Notes: a model not told the origin generated them from the sequence alone. DNA of 64,000 bases from Chloroflexota bacterium (GCA_030447245.1 JAUJPG010000001.1:146338-210337); one strand, 5' to 3'; positions 45,509 to 55,306 are shown, counted from the stretch's first letter. Numbers and translations are program-made.

Positions 45509-47397
45509 GCACAGCCGGACACGTCGACCACGGCAAGTCGACGTTGATCGAGGCTCTTACCGGCATCGACCCGGATCGCCTTCAGGAGGAGAAGGCGCGC
45601 GGCATGACGATCGACCTGGGCTTCGCCTGGCTGCGTCTGCCGGGCGGCCAGGAGGTGAGCATCATCGACGTTCCCGGCCACGAGCGCTTCATCCACAACA
45701 TGCTGGCCGGCGTGGGCGGGATCGACATCGCCCTGCTCGTCGTTGCCGCGGACGAGGGAATCATGCCTCAGACCCGCGAGCACCTGGCGATCATCGACTT
45801 GCTCGGCATTTCCAGCGGCGTGATCGTTGCCACAAAGCGCGACCTCGTGGACGAGGAGTGGCTGGACCTTGTCGTGGCCGAAATCGAGGAGGCTGTCGGC
45901 GATACCGTCCTTGCCGGGGCGCCGATCGTTCCCGTCTCGGCCGTCACGGGCGAGGGTCTCGGTGAGCTGGTGCTCGTGCTAGAACGGCTCCTGGAGCGGG
46001 AGCGGGCCCGCCCATCTACAGGCGCGCCGCGTCTGCCAGTCGATCGGGTGTTCACCATCGCTGGGTTCGGGACGGTAGTCACCGGAACGCTGCTCGACGG
46101 AGAGCTGCGAGTGGGTCAGGACGTCGAGCTGCAGCCGTCTGGCCGCCGCGGCAGGATTCGCGGACTCCAATCGCACAAGAAGAAGGTCGATCGTGCCAGG
46201 GCCGGGAGCCGAGTGGCCGTCAACTTGAGCGGGCTGGCGACCGACCAGTTGGCGCGCGGCCACGTCTTGACGAACCCTGGAACCGTGCGTCCGACTCACC
46301 TGATTGACGTGCGGCTGCGGCTGCTCGAAAGCGCGCCAAAGCCACTCGGGCACAACGCGGTCCTGTCGTTTCACACTGGGGCTGCTGAGACAACGGCCAA
46401 GGCTGCGCTGCTCGATCGGCAGCAGCTCGAGCCGGGAGCAACGGGGTGGGCGCAACTCCGCCTGGCGGACGCCATCGCGCTTGCAAAGGGCGACCTGTTC
46501 GTCGTTCGGTTGCCATCGCCGAGTGTCACCGTTGGCGGAGGGGCGGTGATCGAGCCGCACCCACGCCGACATCGGCGTTTCCAGGAGCAGGTGCTCACGC
46601 GGCTGGCGGTCCTCGAGCAGGGGAGTCCGGAGGAGGTGGTTTTGCAGCAGCTCCAGGCCCGCGAGCCCAGCGACCTCGGGGCGCTGATCGCGCGGGCCGG
46701 TCTGCCCACCCACGAGGCGCGCACGGTCCTCGCCGGGCTGGTTGGTGACGGCTCAGTCGTGGTGCTTGAGTCGGCACGCGCTGGCGCCGCGCGGCTGGCC
46801 GCTGCATCGTTCGTGACGACGCGCTCGGGCTGGGAACGGCTCGTCGCTCAGATGCGGGAAGGCCTTGACAGCTACCACCGAACGTTTCCGCTGAGGCGAG
46901 GCATGCCCAAGGAGGAGCTCCGGACTCGGCTGGGACTCGAACCGCGATTGTTCGCCCGCATGCTCGAGCGGCTGCTCGCCGAAGGCCTGGTCGTAGAGGA
47001 CGGCCCTTTGCTGCATCTGCCACAGCACAAGGTGGCGCTCACGCCGTCGCAAGAGGAGGCTCGCACGCGCCTGCTCGATACGCTGCGATCCGCCGGCGCG
47101 TCGCCCCCGAGCCGCGACGACGTAGAAGTTGGACACGGCGCAACTCCGGAGCTGACGCAGGTGCTCCTCGACCGCGGAGAGCTGGTCGAGGTGGCCCCGG
47201 ACCTGGTCTACCCGCGCGACGTGTACGACACGATCGTCGACGAGATCGTCAAAACGGTCCGACAGCGTGGGACCATTACCGTCGCCGGCGTGCGGGACCT
47301 CTTCGATACCAGCCGGCGGTATGCGCTGGCCCTGCTCGGACACCTGGACGAACGCAAGGTGACCCGCCGAGTTGGCGACGAACGCGTACTTTACTGA
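45496..47397 (+). CDS. selB: Selenocysteine-specific elongation factor SelB
   Basis: 633 residues from a GTG. The GTPase domain has GHVDHGKSTL, RGMTIDLGFAWL, DVPGHERFIHNM and ATKRDLVD, the SelB versions of EF-Tu motifs. Domains 2-3 follow (DRVFTIAGFGTVVTGTLLDGEL). The C-terminal 250 residues contain the winged-helix repeats that bind the SECIS hairpin (FPLRRGMPKEELRTRLG, then VKTVRQRGTITVAGVRDLFDTSRRYALALL). It carries Sec-tRNA to UGA codons with a SECIS. Its presence makes in-frame TGA codons in this genome worth checking case by case. Confidence 0.95.
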   Translation: MRVVGTAGHVDHGKSTLIEALTGIDPDRLQEEKARGMTIDLGFAWLRLPGGQEVSIIDVPGHERFIHNMLAGVGGIDIALLVVAADEGIMPQTREHLAIIDLLGISSGVIVATKRDLVDEEWLDLVVAEIEEAVGDTVLAGAPIVPVSAVTGEGLGELVLVLERLLERERARPSTGAPRLPVDRVFTIAGFGTVVTGTLLDGELRVGQDVELQPSGRRGRIRGLQSHKKKVDRARAGSRVAVNLSGLATDQLARGHVLTNPGTVRPTHLIDVRLRLLESAPKPLGHNAVLSFHTGAAETTAKAALLDRQQLEPGATGWAQLRLADAIALAKGDLFVVRLPSPSVTVGGGAVIEPHPRRHRRFQEQVLTRLAVLEQGSPEEVVLQQLQAREPSDLGALIARAGLPTHEARTVLAGLVGDGSVVVLESARAGAARLAAASFVTTRSGWERLVAQMREGLDSYHRTFPLRRGMPKEELRTRLGLEPRLFARMLERLLAEGLVVEDGPLLHLPQHKVALTPSQEEARTRLLDTLRSAGASPPSRDDVEVGHGATPELTQVLLDRGELVEVAPDLVYPRDVYDTIVDEIVKTVRQRGTITVAGVRDLFDTSRRYALALLGHLDERKVTRRVGDERVLY

Positions 47398-48299
47398 TCG
47401 GCGGACGTCGAGTCTGCCCCACCAGGTTTGCTGGCATCGTCCAGCGCGGCTGTCAACCTCCGTATGGGCCCACCGAGGCCCGCCCGCGCGGCAATTTCAC
47501 GTAGGCGGTTAGCATCGCGTGAGCCTGTGCGGATGGTGACCGCGACGTCAGAACGCACCGGCACCACGCGTTGCATCGCGTCGAGGTAGGCTCGGGCCGC
47601 GGACAATCGTCTGGCGAGGGACGGCGGGTGCACCGCAGCGTCCTGGAGTAAGGCGTCCATGGCGGAGTACTCCGCGATCAGCCGACGCGCGGTCTGCTCG
47701 CCCACGCCTTGCACGCCCGGAAGACCGTCCGACGGGTCGCCGCGCAACATGGCGAAGTCAGCGTAGCGAGATGGTGGGACGCCGTGTTTCGCCAGAACCG
47801 CCGCGACGTCGAAGTGCGCCAGCTCCGAGACGCCACGCACGGTGAATAGCACACGAACAGCCGGCTCGCCGTCTCGGACAAGCTGGAGGAGGTCGCGGTC
47901 GCCGGTCACGACGTCGACGGTGTCGTGCCGATCGGCATGGGCGCAGAGTGCCCCGATCGCATCGTCCGCTTCCCATCCCAGGGCAACGGCGCGCTCGACA
48001 CCGAAGGCGTCAAGCACCTCTTCCAGGAGCGTGAACTGGTCGGACAGACCCTCCGGATCGGGCGGTCGATTCACCTTGTAGGCGGGGTACGCTCGAACGC
48101 GCTCCTCTGGGCGGAACGCGTCGTCCATGACATGGACCAGCGTGTGGGGGCGGCGGCCCGCCAGCAGCCGACTCGTCATGTCGAGGTAGCCGTGCACGGC
48201 GTTCACCGGTCGGCCATCTCGCCCTTCAATCGACGTCGGTAGGGCGAAGAAGGCACGATACATCAGGCTGGACGTGTCGAGGAGCATCCGGTGCGGCAT
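47391..48299 (-). CDS. 5'-3' exonuclease / flap endonuclease (PolA N-terminal-like)
   Basis: About 302 residues from the ATG at 48299 (GTG 48320 also possible). Metal-binding acidic motifs are LLDTSSLMYRAFFALP, HVMDD, GWEADDAIGALCA and VTGDRDLLQLV. The helix-hairpin-helix reads MLRGDPSDGLPGVQGVGEQTARRLI. It removes 5' flaps or RNA primers. No polymerase domain is attached, so it is a stand-alone enzyme like those of actinobacteria. It converges with selB (7-bp overlap) and overlaps the DUF2877 frame at its 5' end. Confidence 0.9.
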   Translation of the reverse strand: MPHRMLLDTSSLMYRAFFALPTSIEGRDGRPVNAVHGYLDMTSRLLAGRRPHTLVHVMDDAFRPEERVRAYPAYKVNRPPDPEGLSDQFTLLEEVLDAFGVERAVALGWEADDAIGALCAHADRHDTVDVVTGDRDLLQLVRDGEPAVRVLFTVRGVSELAHFDVAAVLAKHGVPPSRYADFAMLRGDPSDGLPGVQGVGEQTARRLIAEYSAMDALLQDAAVHPPSLARRLSAARAYLDAMQRVVPVRSDVAVTIRTGSRDANRLREIAARAGLGGPIRRLTAALDDASKPGGADSTSADQ

Positions 48300-49263
48300 T
48301 GCGTGGGAGAGGGTACCCAACCCCTGGCTCCCGGTGCCGCTCGCTCGTCATGGCCAGGCGTGTGCCGAGGAAAAGGCCCACCAGCGTGTCAATGCCAGAG
48401 GTGTGGCCGTAGCGGGCCGCCTTCGCCACAGCGCCTTGGAGATTTGCGCCAGCGCCGCCGACGAGTTCGACCAGGACACGTTCCTGAGTTTCCTCGATTG
48501 CGCCACGAGCCGCGTGGAGAATGCGCGCCACGGACAGATCCGTTGAGCGCTCCCGTGCAATCGCCAGACACGTCTCGCCGAGACCATCGGGCAACCCTCC
48601 CCGGAGCCGGTGTGTAGCGACGAACAAGCCTGTGAGGAGATCATCGCCTGAGGGCGTAGCGCCAGGCCCAAGCCCCACGAGCCGCAGCAACGCGGCCCTC
48701 ACCGAGTTGCGGTTGTCATTGGGCCAGGAGCAGACGAGAGCCTTGGTGCCGGCCCAGGCGGCCTGACAGAGCGGGTCGAGGTCATCAGGCACTGCAGGAT
48801 CGACAAGCCTCGTCAGGGCATCCAACCAGGGCAAGAGTGGCGCCAGGCCTCCTGATGGTGCGGTGCCGGCCGCCAGTGACTCAGCGATCGCCACGCGCGC
48901 CAGGACGTCCTTGTGCGGCAGCGTGCGAACCGCCAGAGCGGGCTGCCAGAGCACGACCCGCCGGAGATCGACGCGAAGCTGCGCGCCGATCAGCATGCGC
49001 TCGGGCGTGACGTCTGCCGGGAGATCCGGGACGATGCCGGTCGCGTCGAAGCCGACGTCAGGAAGACGCTCCAGCACGATCGTGCCAGGCGCGCCGCCGA
49101 CGTGAGGGCCCACCACAGCCAGCAGGTCGCCGGTACTGGTAACAACGTTCAGGGCCCGTCCGAAGACGCTGTGGACGCGAGGGCGTGCACCCGCACGCAG
49201 CAACGCGACGGCGAATGGGTCAATCGTCTGTGCGGTCAGGGTCAGCAAAGGCCGTGGTACCAT
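48226..49263 (-). CDS. DUF2877 domain-containing protein
   Basis: 345 residues from the ATG at 49263. The family hallmark LVGLGPGATPSGDDLLTGLFVA is near residue 200, and the end of the domain reads GHTSGIDTLVGLFLGTRLAM. E. coli AllH (YlbF), a subunit linked to oxamate carbamoyl transfer in allantoin breakdown, belongs to this family, but its partners (AllF/FdrA, AllG) are not seen here, so the role is open. The last 40 residues overlap the exonuclease gene by 74 bp and look unlike the family, so the true end may be earlier or frameshifted. Confidence 0.78.
   Translation of the reverse strand: MVPRPLLTLTAQTIDPFAVALLRAGARPRVHSVFGRALNVVTSTGDLLAVVGPHVGGAPGTIVLERLPDVGFDATGIVPDLPADVTPERMLIGAQLRVDLRRVVLWQPALAVRTLPHKDVLARVAIAESLAAGTAPSGGLAPLLPWLDALTRLVDPAVPDDLDPLCQAAWAGTKALVCSWPNDNRNSVRAALLRLVGLGPGATPSGDDLLTGLFVATHRLRGGLPDGLGETCLAIARERSTDLSVARILHAARGAIEETQERVLVELVGGAGANLQGAVAKAARYGHTSGIDTLVGLFLGTRLAMTSERHREPGVGYPLPRNAAPDAPRHVQPDVSCLLRPTDVD
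49255..49263 (+). promoter_or_regulatory. Extended -10 for the enoyl-CoA hydratase operon
   Basis: TGGTACCAT, overlapping the start codon of the divergent DUF2877 gene. Transcription near 49270 would give a leader of about 30 nt with GGAGGG seven bases before the ATG at 49301. Confidence 0.4.
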
Positions 49264-49300
49264 CCCCTCGAATGTACAGAACCGCGCGGAGGGCTTGAGC

Positions 49301-50080
49301 ATGCCGACGGACGAGATTCTGGTCAACCGCGACGGTCCGATCCTGACCCTCACCTTCAATCGTCCCGAGGCGCGCAATGCGATGACCTGGGGCATGTACG
49401 AGGCGCTGTTCGAAACCTGCGAAGAGGTGGATCGGGACGACTCGATCCGCGTCTTCGTGCTGCGCGGGGCGGGGGGCAAGGCTTTCGTGGCCGGCACCGA
49501 CATCAGCCAGTTCCTCAACTTCAAGTCGGCTCAGGATGGTATCGAGTACGAGCAAGGTGGCGAGCGGAGGATCGGCCGTTTGGAGCGGGTTCGTAAGCCG
49601 GTGATCGGCCAGATTCAGGGCTACGCGGTCGGCGGAGGATTCGGCATCTCGGCGGCTTGTGACCTTCGGATCGCGACGCCGGACGCTCGATTTGGCGTAC
49701 CAATTGCTCGAACGCTTGGCAACTGCCTATCGATGGAGAGCTACTCCCGCTTCTACGACCTACTTGGACCATCGCGGGTCAAAGATCTCATCTTCCGAGC
49801 GCGGTTCATGGAGGCCGAAGAAGCGCACGTGGCCGGCTTCGTCCATGAGATCGTGCCACCCGAGGAGATCGGTGCGCGCGTCCAGGAGCTGGCCGAACTG
49901 CTGGCGAGCCACGCGCCGATTACGCTCGCGGTGACGAAGGAGTCGATCCGCAGGATCCAGGAAGCGCGGCGTGTAAGCGGCGGTGAGGACCTGGTCTCAA
50001 AGACCTACGGCAGCGCCGACTTTGCCGAGGGCGTTCGCGCCTTCGTGGAGAAGCGAAAGCCGGTGTGGACGGGCAGGTGA
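49301..50080 (+). CDS. Enoyl-CoA hydratase/isomerase family protein
   Basis: 259-residue crotonase-fold protein from the ATG at 49301 (GGAGGG seven bases upstream). Oxyanion-hole segments are FVAGTDISQF (near 65) and GYAVGGGFGISAACDLRIA (near 105). The usual catalytic Glu pair of hydratases is not clear: the segment after ARFGVPIARTLGN has no Glu at the first position. It may act as an isomerase or hydrolase-type member instead. It overlaps the NUDIX gene by 4 bp (GTGA). Confidence 0.88.
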   Translation: MPTDEILVNRDGPILTLTFNRPEARNAMTWGMYEALFETCEEVDRDDSIRVFVLRGAGGKAFVAGTDISQFLNFKSAQDGIEYEQGGERRIGRLERVRKPVIGQIQGYAVGGGFGISAACDLRIATPDARFGVPIARTLGNCLSMESYSRFYDLLGPSRVKDLIFRARFMEAEEAHVAGFVHEIVPPEEIGARVQELAELLASHAPITLAVTKESIRRIQEARRVSGGEDLVSKTYGSADFAEGVRAFVEKRKPVWTGR

Positions 50081-50559
50081 CCGGTCCCTCAGCCTCGTCG
50101 CGCGAGTTTACCGTCGCGGTCTTTGCCACCTGGCGTGGCCGGGTGTTGCTGTTGTTTCACCCCAAACTGCGGATGTGGCTGCCCCCGGGCGGGCACATCG
50201 AGGAAGGTGAGCTGCCGGACGAGGCGGCGGTCCGCGAGGTGCTGGAGGAGACCGGCGTCCGGGTGCGACTCCTCGGCGAGCGCGGCGTCGACGTCGAGTA
50301 CCCGCGTCAATTGGCCCGCCCAGTCGGCATTCAACTCGAGGATATTGCGCCCGGCCATCAACACATCGACCTGGTTTACTTTGCCGAACCAGTCGAAGAG
50401 CCATGTGAGGTGGACCCTGCCTGCACTGCTCGCGACCGGGCTGGCTGGTACGACCTGGCCCAGCTCGAGACGCTGGGGGCGAACGAAGAGATTCGCGCCT
50501 GGGTCAGCCGCGCCGTGGGCGATACGACACCGATCGGAATAGCCGGAGCGCAACGATGA
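50077..50559 (+). CDS. NUDIX hydrolase
   Basis: 160 residues from the GTG at 50077, overlapping the crotonase stop. The NUDIX box GX5EX7REUXEEXGU is intact: G39, E45, R53, E54, E57, E58, G60, preceded by WLPPGGHIEEG. It hydrolyses a nucleoside diphosphate linked to another group; the substrate is unknown. It overlaps valS by 4 bp, so the three genes are translationally coupled. Confidence 0.92.
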   Translation: MTGPSASSREFTVAVFATWRGRVLLLFHPKLRMWLPPGGHIEEGELPDEAAVREVLEETGVRVRLLGERGVDVEYPRQLARPVGIQLEDIAPGHQHIDLVYFAEPVEEPCEVDPACTARDRAGWYDLAQLETLGANEEIRAWVSRAVGDTTPIGIAGAQR

Positions 50560-53363
50560 CCACGGAGATGGAGGCGGCCGGGACGACGACCCCTGAAGGG
50601 CTAGAGTCGGGGCGTGGATATGCGCCGTACGATCCACAGGCTGTCGAGGCGCGGCTGTACGATGCCTGGCGTCGGGCCGGCTATTTCAAGCCCCGCTTCC
50701 CAGAGGGTCTGCCGCGTTCCTCCGAACCCAAGACGCCGTTCGTCATCACCATGCCGCCGCCTAACGTCACGGGCGAGCTGCACATCGGCCATGCGATGTT
50801 CGTCACGTTCCAGGACATCCTGATCCGCTGGCACAGGATGCTGGGCGAGCCGACGCTCTGGGTGCCTGGCCGCGACCATGCGGGCATTGCCGGCCAGCTC
50901 GTCGTCGAGCGCCACCTGAAAGAGCAGACTGGACTGACTCGTCATGACCTCGGCCGCGAGGCCTTTCTCGACCAGGTCTGGGAGTGGATGCGGGACTACG
51001 GCCAGCGCATCCGCTACCAGTTGTTCAAGCTTGGAGCCTCGGCCGACTGGGACCGCGAGGCCTTCACGATGGACCCAGGCCCGACACGAGCGGTGCGCAC
51101 CGCGTTCGTGCGCCTCTACGAGCGCGGGCTCATCTATCGGGCGAATCGAATCACTAACTGGTGCTCGGATTGCCAGACGGCGCTGTCCGACCTGGAGGTG
51201 GAACACCGTGACGTGGAGGGCGAGCTCGCCTTTGTGCGCTACTCGCTCGTCCCTGGCGGGGATCTCACCGACGAGGGACCGGAGTACATCGAGATCGCGA
51301 CGACCCGCGCGGAGACGATCCTCGCGGACACTGGCATCGCCGTCAACCCCGACGACGAGCGATACCGCCACCTGGTCGGCAGGAGGGCTTTCGTTCCGCA
51401 CATCAGGCGCGAGATCCCGATCGTCGCCGACGAAGCGGTCGACCGGGCGTTTGGGACCGGGGCGGTCAAGGTCACCCCGGGTCACGACCCGACCGACTTC
51501 GAGATTGGCCAGCGGCACGGCTTGCCGACAATCCTGGCGATGAACCTTGACGGCACGATGAATGCCGAGGGCGGTCGCTTCCAGGGCATGCGCGTGCTCG
51601 AGGCGCGTCGAGCATTGCTCGACGAGCTCCAGGCGAACGGGCAGCTGGTTAGGACCGTGAAACACCGACATGCAGTCGGCCACTGCCAGCGTTCCGGCAC
51701 GGTCGTTGAGCCGATCGTCACCCTTCAGTGGTACGTCCGCATCCAGCCATTGGCGGCGCCCGCCCTCGAAGCTGTGCGCGACGGGCGGATACGGATCGTT
51801 CCCGAACGCTTCGCCAAGGTCTACTACAACTGGATGGAGAACATCCGCGACTGGTGCATCAGTCGTCAATTGTGGTGGGGCCATCGCGTGCCGGTCTGGT
51901 ACCGGAGCGATGGTGGCGAGCCCATCGTCGCGGTCGACGATCCGAATCCAGCTAACTACCCGGGCTTGGAGCTAACCCAGGACGCGGACGTTCTCGATAC
52001 GTGGTTCTCGTCCGGCCTCTGGCCATTCTCCACTCTCGGCTGGCCCGACGATACCGAAGATCTGCGAACGTTTTATCCGACCACGGTGATGGAGACTGGC
52101 TACGACATTCTTTTCTTCTGGGTGGCGCGGATGATCATGCAGGGCCTTGCGATGACCGGTGAGGTACCGTTCCGCGAGGTGTACCTGCACGGGATGATTC
52201 GCGTCGACGGCGAAAAGATGAGCAAGGTAAAGGGCAACGTGAAGGATCCGGTGGAGTTGATGGGGCGCTACGGGACCGACGCCCTTCGGCTCGGCTTAGT
52301 GGTCGGCACGACGCCAGGCAATGACATCTCGATCTCTGACAGCAAGCTCGAGGCCCAACGGAACTTCGTCAACAAGCTCTGGAACGCCGGCCGGTTCATC
52401 CTGACGAATATGCCGACGGACGGCGCCCGCACACAAGGACAACGCAGGCGCCCTGCCACGTCTGTCGAGCGTGGCAATGGGGATTTCCACTCGCTCGCCG
52501 ACCGTTGGATCCAGAGTCGCGCCGAGCAGGTGACTAGCGAGGCGACGCGCCTGCTGGGCGAATTCCAGTTTGGTGAAGCTGCTCGGCTGATCCAGGAGTT
52601 CCTTTGGGAGGAGTTCTGCGACTGGTATCTCGAGATTGCAAAGATCCAGCTTCGCGAGGCGAGCAATGACGAGCAGCGTCGGCCGACGCGCCGAACACTG
52701 GTTAGCGTGTATGAGCGTGTGCTGCTCCTGCTCCATCCGTTCACCCCGTTCGTCACCGAAGAGCTATGGCAAGCCTTCGCCACAGTGTCGCCAGATGGCC
52801 ATGGCCCGGGCGGTGCATCCGATTTTCGAAGGACGTCGATCATGATTTCGGAGTGGCCGTCGGGGGCCGAACGGGACCTCGCCGCCGAGAATCGCTTCGG
52901 CGACCTGGTCGAACTTGTCCAAAGTGTTCGCCGATTGAAGACGGAGTATCGAGTCGGTGCACAGCTCACGCCCGCGGTGATCGAGGCCGGCGAGTCGGCG
53001 GGCCTCGTTCGCGACCACATGGTACTGGTCGGGACACTGGCTCGGTTGGACCCGCTGGAAGTCGTAGAACGGCTGGACAGCCGGCCGTCACGGGCGCTCA
53101 GCGTCGTGGCGGGCGGTGTTCAGGTGTTTCTTCCCGTGGCAGGCTTGTTCGACGTAGTCGAGGAGCGGATGCGCGTCGAGCGCGAGATCCTCGATGCCGA
53201 AAGGCAGGTCGAGCGGACCGCGGCCCAGTTGGGTGAGCCGAGTTTCACCTTGAAGGCGCCCTCGCCGGTCGTTACCCAGCGTCGCGAGCAGCTCGCCCAG
53301 CAGGAGGACCGCTTGGCTCGCCTCCGTGATCGACTGGAGACTCTCCAATCGCTCGGCGAGTGA
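50556..53363 (+). CDS. valS: Valyl-tRNA synthetase
   Basis: 935 residues, full length. Class I motifs: PPPNVTGELHIGHAM (about 66-80, HIGH) and KMSKVKGN (about 554, KMSKS). The editing domain contains the GTGAVKVTPGHDPTDFEIG block. The anticodon-binding region and a C-terminal coiled-coil arm (IERTAAQLG-like heptads from about 865) complete the protein. It charges tRNA(Val) and clears mischarged threonine. Translation is coupled to the NUDIX gene upstream. Confidence 0.97.
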   Translation: MTTEMEAAGTTTPEGLESGRGYAPYDPQAVEARLYDAWRRAGYFKPRFPEGLPRSSEPKTPFVITMPPPNVTGELHIGHAMFVTFQDILIRWHRMLGEPTLWVPGRDHAGIAGQLVVERHLKEQTGLTRHDLGREAFLDQVWEWMRDYGQRIRYQLFKLGASADWDREAFTMDPGPTRAVRTAFVRLYERGLIYRANRITNWCSDCQTALSDLEVEHRDVEGELAFVRYSLVPGGDLTDEGPEYIEIATTRAETILADTGIAVNPDDERYRHLVGRRAFVPHIRREIPIVADEAVDRAFGTGAVKVTPGHDPTDFEIGQRHGLPTILAMNLDGTMNAEGGRFQGMRVLEARRALLDELQANGQLVRTVKHRHAVGHCQRSGTVVEPIVTLQWYVRIQPLAAPALEAVRDGRIRIVPERFAKVYYNWMENIRDWCISRQLWWGHRVPVWYRSDGGEPIVAVDDPNPANYPGLELTQDADVLDTWFSSGLWPFSTLGWPDDTEDLRTFYPTTVMETGYDILFFWVARMIMQGLAMTGEVPFREVYLHGMIRVDGEKMSKVKGNVKDPVELMGRYGTDALRLGLVVGTTPGNDISISDSKLEAQRNFVNKLWNAGRFILTNMPTDGARTQGQRRRPATSVERGNGDFHSLADRWIQSRAEQVTSEATRLLGEFQFGEAARLIQEFLWEEFCDWYLEIAKIQLREASNDEQRRPTRRTLVSVYERVLLLLHPFTPFVTEELWQAFATVSPDGHGPGGASDFRRTSIMISEWPSGAERDLAAENRFGDLVELVQSVRRLKTEYRVGAQLTPAVIEAGESAGLVRDHMVLVGTLARLDPLEVVERLDSRPSRALSVVAGGVQVFLPVAGLFDVVEERMRVEREILDAERQVERTAAQLGEPSFTLKAPSPVVTQRREQLAQQEDRLARLRDRLETLQSLGE

Positions 53364-53367
53364 TGGT

Positions 53368-54135
53368 GTGCTGAGGCACGTCGCGGGATGGGGCGTGCCG
53401 TCGCTCGCGCTGGTCGGTCTATTCGCCGTCCAGCTCGTGGGCGGCTTGCTGGGGGTGCTCGTCGCGCTGGTCGCCGGCGCCCTGGTCGGCGTAGCCGCCG
53501 AGGTGCACGGGCGGCTGCACCCGACCTTCGCGCAGGTGGCCGATCGCTTCGCGTACACGCTCTGGATCTTGCCGGGGTTGCTTGTGGCGGCCTTGGGGCT
53601 AGGGCTCGCCTCGCTCGAGGGTGCGGATCCAGCAATCCTTCGAATACTCCCGCTGGTAGGCGTGGGGCTGAGTGGCCTGGCGGTCATCGCCCAGGAGCGC
53701 GAGTTGGCATCAGAGGAGCCGTCTGGCTGGCCGAGGCTGCTGCTGAGCTTGCTCACGTACATCACGGCGTTCGCCCTCTTCACGATTGTCTACCAGACGA
53801 AGGTGCGAAGCCTGGTGACTGCGACGTCGATCGCCACCCTCTCCATCCTCTTGAGTCTGATCATGTTGCGGAGCGCTCCGTCACCACGTCGGCGAACGGT
53901 GCTGTACGCGGCTCTGATCGGGTTGGTGATCGGCGAAGTAACCTGGGCGCTCAACTACTGGGTCGTCCTGGCGCTCGTTGGTGGGGCGGTGTTGTTGCTG
54001 ATGTTCTACGTCCTGGTTGGGCTGGTAGAAGGGATCTTGCACGGGGAGCTGACCCGACGTGTGCTGATCGAGTACTGCAGCGTCGGATTACTCGGCTTCT
54101 TGCTGATCCTGTCTACCGGCCCTTGGCGACCCTGA
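53368..54135 (+). CDS. Multi-pass membrane protein of unknown function
   Basis: About 255 residues from the GTG at 53368, four bases after the valS stop. Seven or eight hydrophobic helices are spread over the whole length, with a short basic loop (RSAPSPRRRT) near residue 185 and the motif GEVTWALNYWVVLALVGG near 205. No catalytic motif is visible. It may belong to an uncharacterised family seen in Chloroflexota, but I cannot confirm this. Confidence 0.75.
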   Translation: MLRHVAGWGVPSLALVGLFAVQLVGGLLGVLVALVAGALVGVAAEVHGRLHPTFAQVADRFAYTLWILPGLLVAALGLGLASLEGADPAILRILPLVGVGLSGLAVIAQERELASEEPSGWPRLLLSLLTYITAFALFTIVYQTKVRSLVTATSIATLSILLSLIMLRSAPSPRRRTVLYAALIGLVIGEVTWALNYWVVLALVGGAVLLLMFYVLVGLVEGILHGELTRRVLIEYCSVGLLGFLLILSTGPWRP

Positions 54136-54179
54136 CCGCGCCAGCAACGTGAGCGTGGAATCACCGATCGAGTAGACCT

Positions 54180-55228
54180 GTGCTCTGGCCGGCAGGCAGC
54201 GCCGGAGACTATGCTGGTGGTTCGCGCGATGACGAGCGCCGTAACGCACGATCCCGCCCGATGGAGGGACGGACCTCGAACGTTCTACGCCGAACGACCA
54301 GGCTAACCGCTCTCCTACTGGTCACAGTGGTAGCGACTGCTCTGTCTCAGTCGGCATTCCGGGGTAAAATGTTGGCAGCGGCCATTGCCGCCGCGACAGT
54401 GATCATGCGCGCCGTGAGCGTCAGGCTGCCCATACCGGGCCTGAACGAGCACCGCGCCGAAGACGCGCGATTTCTGGCGGCCCTGGAAGCAGGTGGAAGT
54501 AGCGCGCTATCGGTCGCGGCGACGACAGCCGCCGCGGGACTCATCGTTTGGGCCGTGACGCTGACCGGACCTGGACGAAGTTGTCCGGGATCATGGTCGC
54601 CCTGTCGGCGGGAAACGCCTTCCTGACGGTACTCGACGCGGCGCTCGCGGTGTGAGTGTTGGGGCTCGCGGTCCCGGTCACGGCATCGTACATCATCGCC
54701 GCGGTGATGATCGTGCCGGGGCTCGGGCAAGTCGGTGTCCTCCGCCCAGCCGCGCACATGTTCGTCTTCTACTACGCGGTGCTGGCGGACGTCTCGCCGC
54801 CGACGGCGCTCGCGCCGTTCGCGGCTGCGGCGATCACCGGCGGCAACCCGTTTCGCACGATGATGATCACCTGGAAGTACACGTTGCCGGCCTTCCTGGT
54901 CCCGTTTATCTTCACCCTGAGCTCGGATGGCGCCAGCCTTTTGCTAGTCGGTGAAGGTGGCGTGCTGACGGCGGACCCAATGACCGTCGTCTGGACCTTT
55001 GGCACGGGCTGTGTGGCCGTCGCGGCATTCGCGGTCACGTTCGGCGGGTGGTTGGTCCGCCAGGCGAACGCGACCGAGCGCGTGTTGATGGGTGTCGGCG
55101 GACTGGCGTTGCTGTACGCCAGCCAAACCTTCGACCTCGTCGGGGGAGTGCTGGTGCTGACAGGTCTGGTCCTCCATTTGCTTCGCAACCGTCAACCCCC
55201 GGAGGCGTTGGCTCTAGCGAGCGGATGA
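54180..55228 (+). pseudogene. TRAP transporter fused permease (DctMQ, TAXI type), C-terminal remnant
   Basis: Only the last third of a permease that is normally 600-850 residues. Similarity begins near 54360 (FRGKMLAAAIAAA) and runs through SALSVAATTAAAGLIV and TLTG. A frameshift near 54572 then leads to KLSGIMVALSAGNAFLTVL. After DAALAV a TGA (54648-54650) replaces the expected Trp, and the same frame continues VLGLAVPVTASYIIAAVM, HMFVFYYAVLADVSPPTALAPFAAAAI to the stop at 55228. The absence of two thirds of the gene shows real decay. No solute-binding protein gene is adjacent. Confidence 0.75.
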
Positions 55229-55276
55229 TGCGGTCGTGCTTCACCAGCTCGACCGGGCCCAAGGGGGACCGGGCTG

Positions 55277-55306
55277 TTGAGGCACCGAGGCAACCCGTGT
55301 TAGACT
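55277..55306 (+). promoter_or_regulatory. Predicted promoter of the glycan cluster
   Basis: TTGAGG (55277-55282), 18-bp spacer, TAGACT (55301-55306) preceded by TGT, an extended -10. It lies about 90 bp before the ATG at 55398. Confidence 0.4.

Noticed and set aside
54648..54650. TGA read as tryptophan (alternative genetic code)
   Set aside because: Many intact genes in the window end with TGA, so TGA is a stop. The TRAP gene is otherwise decayed.
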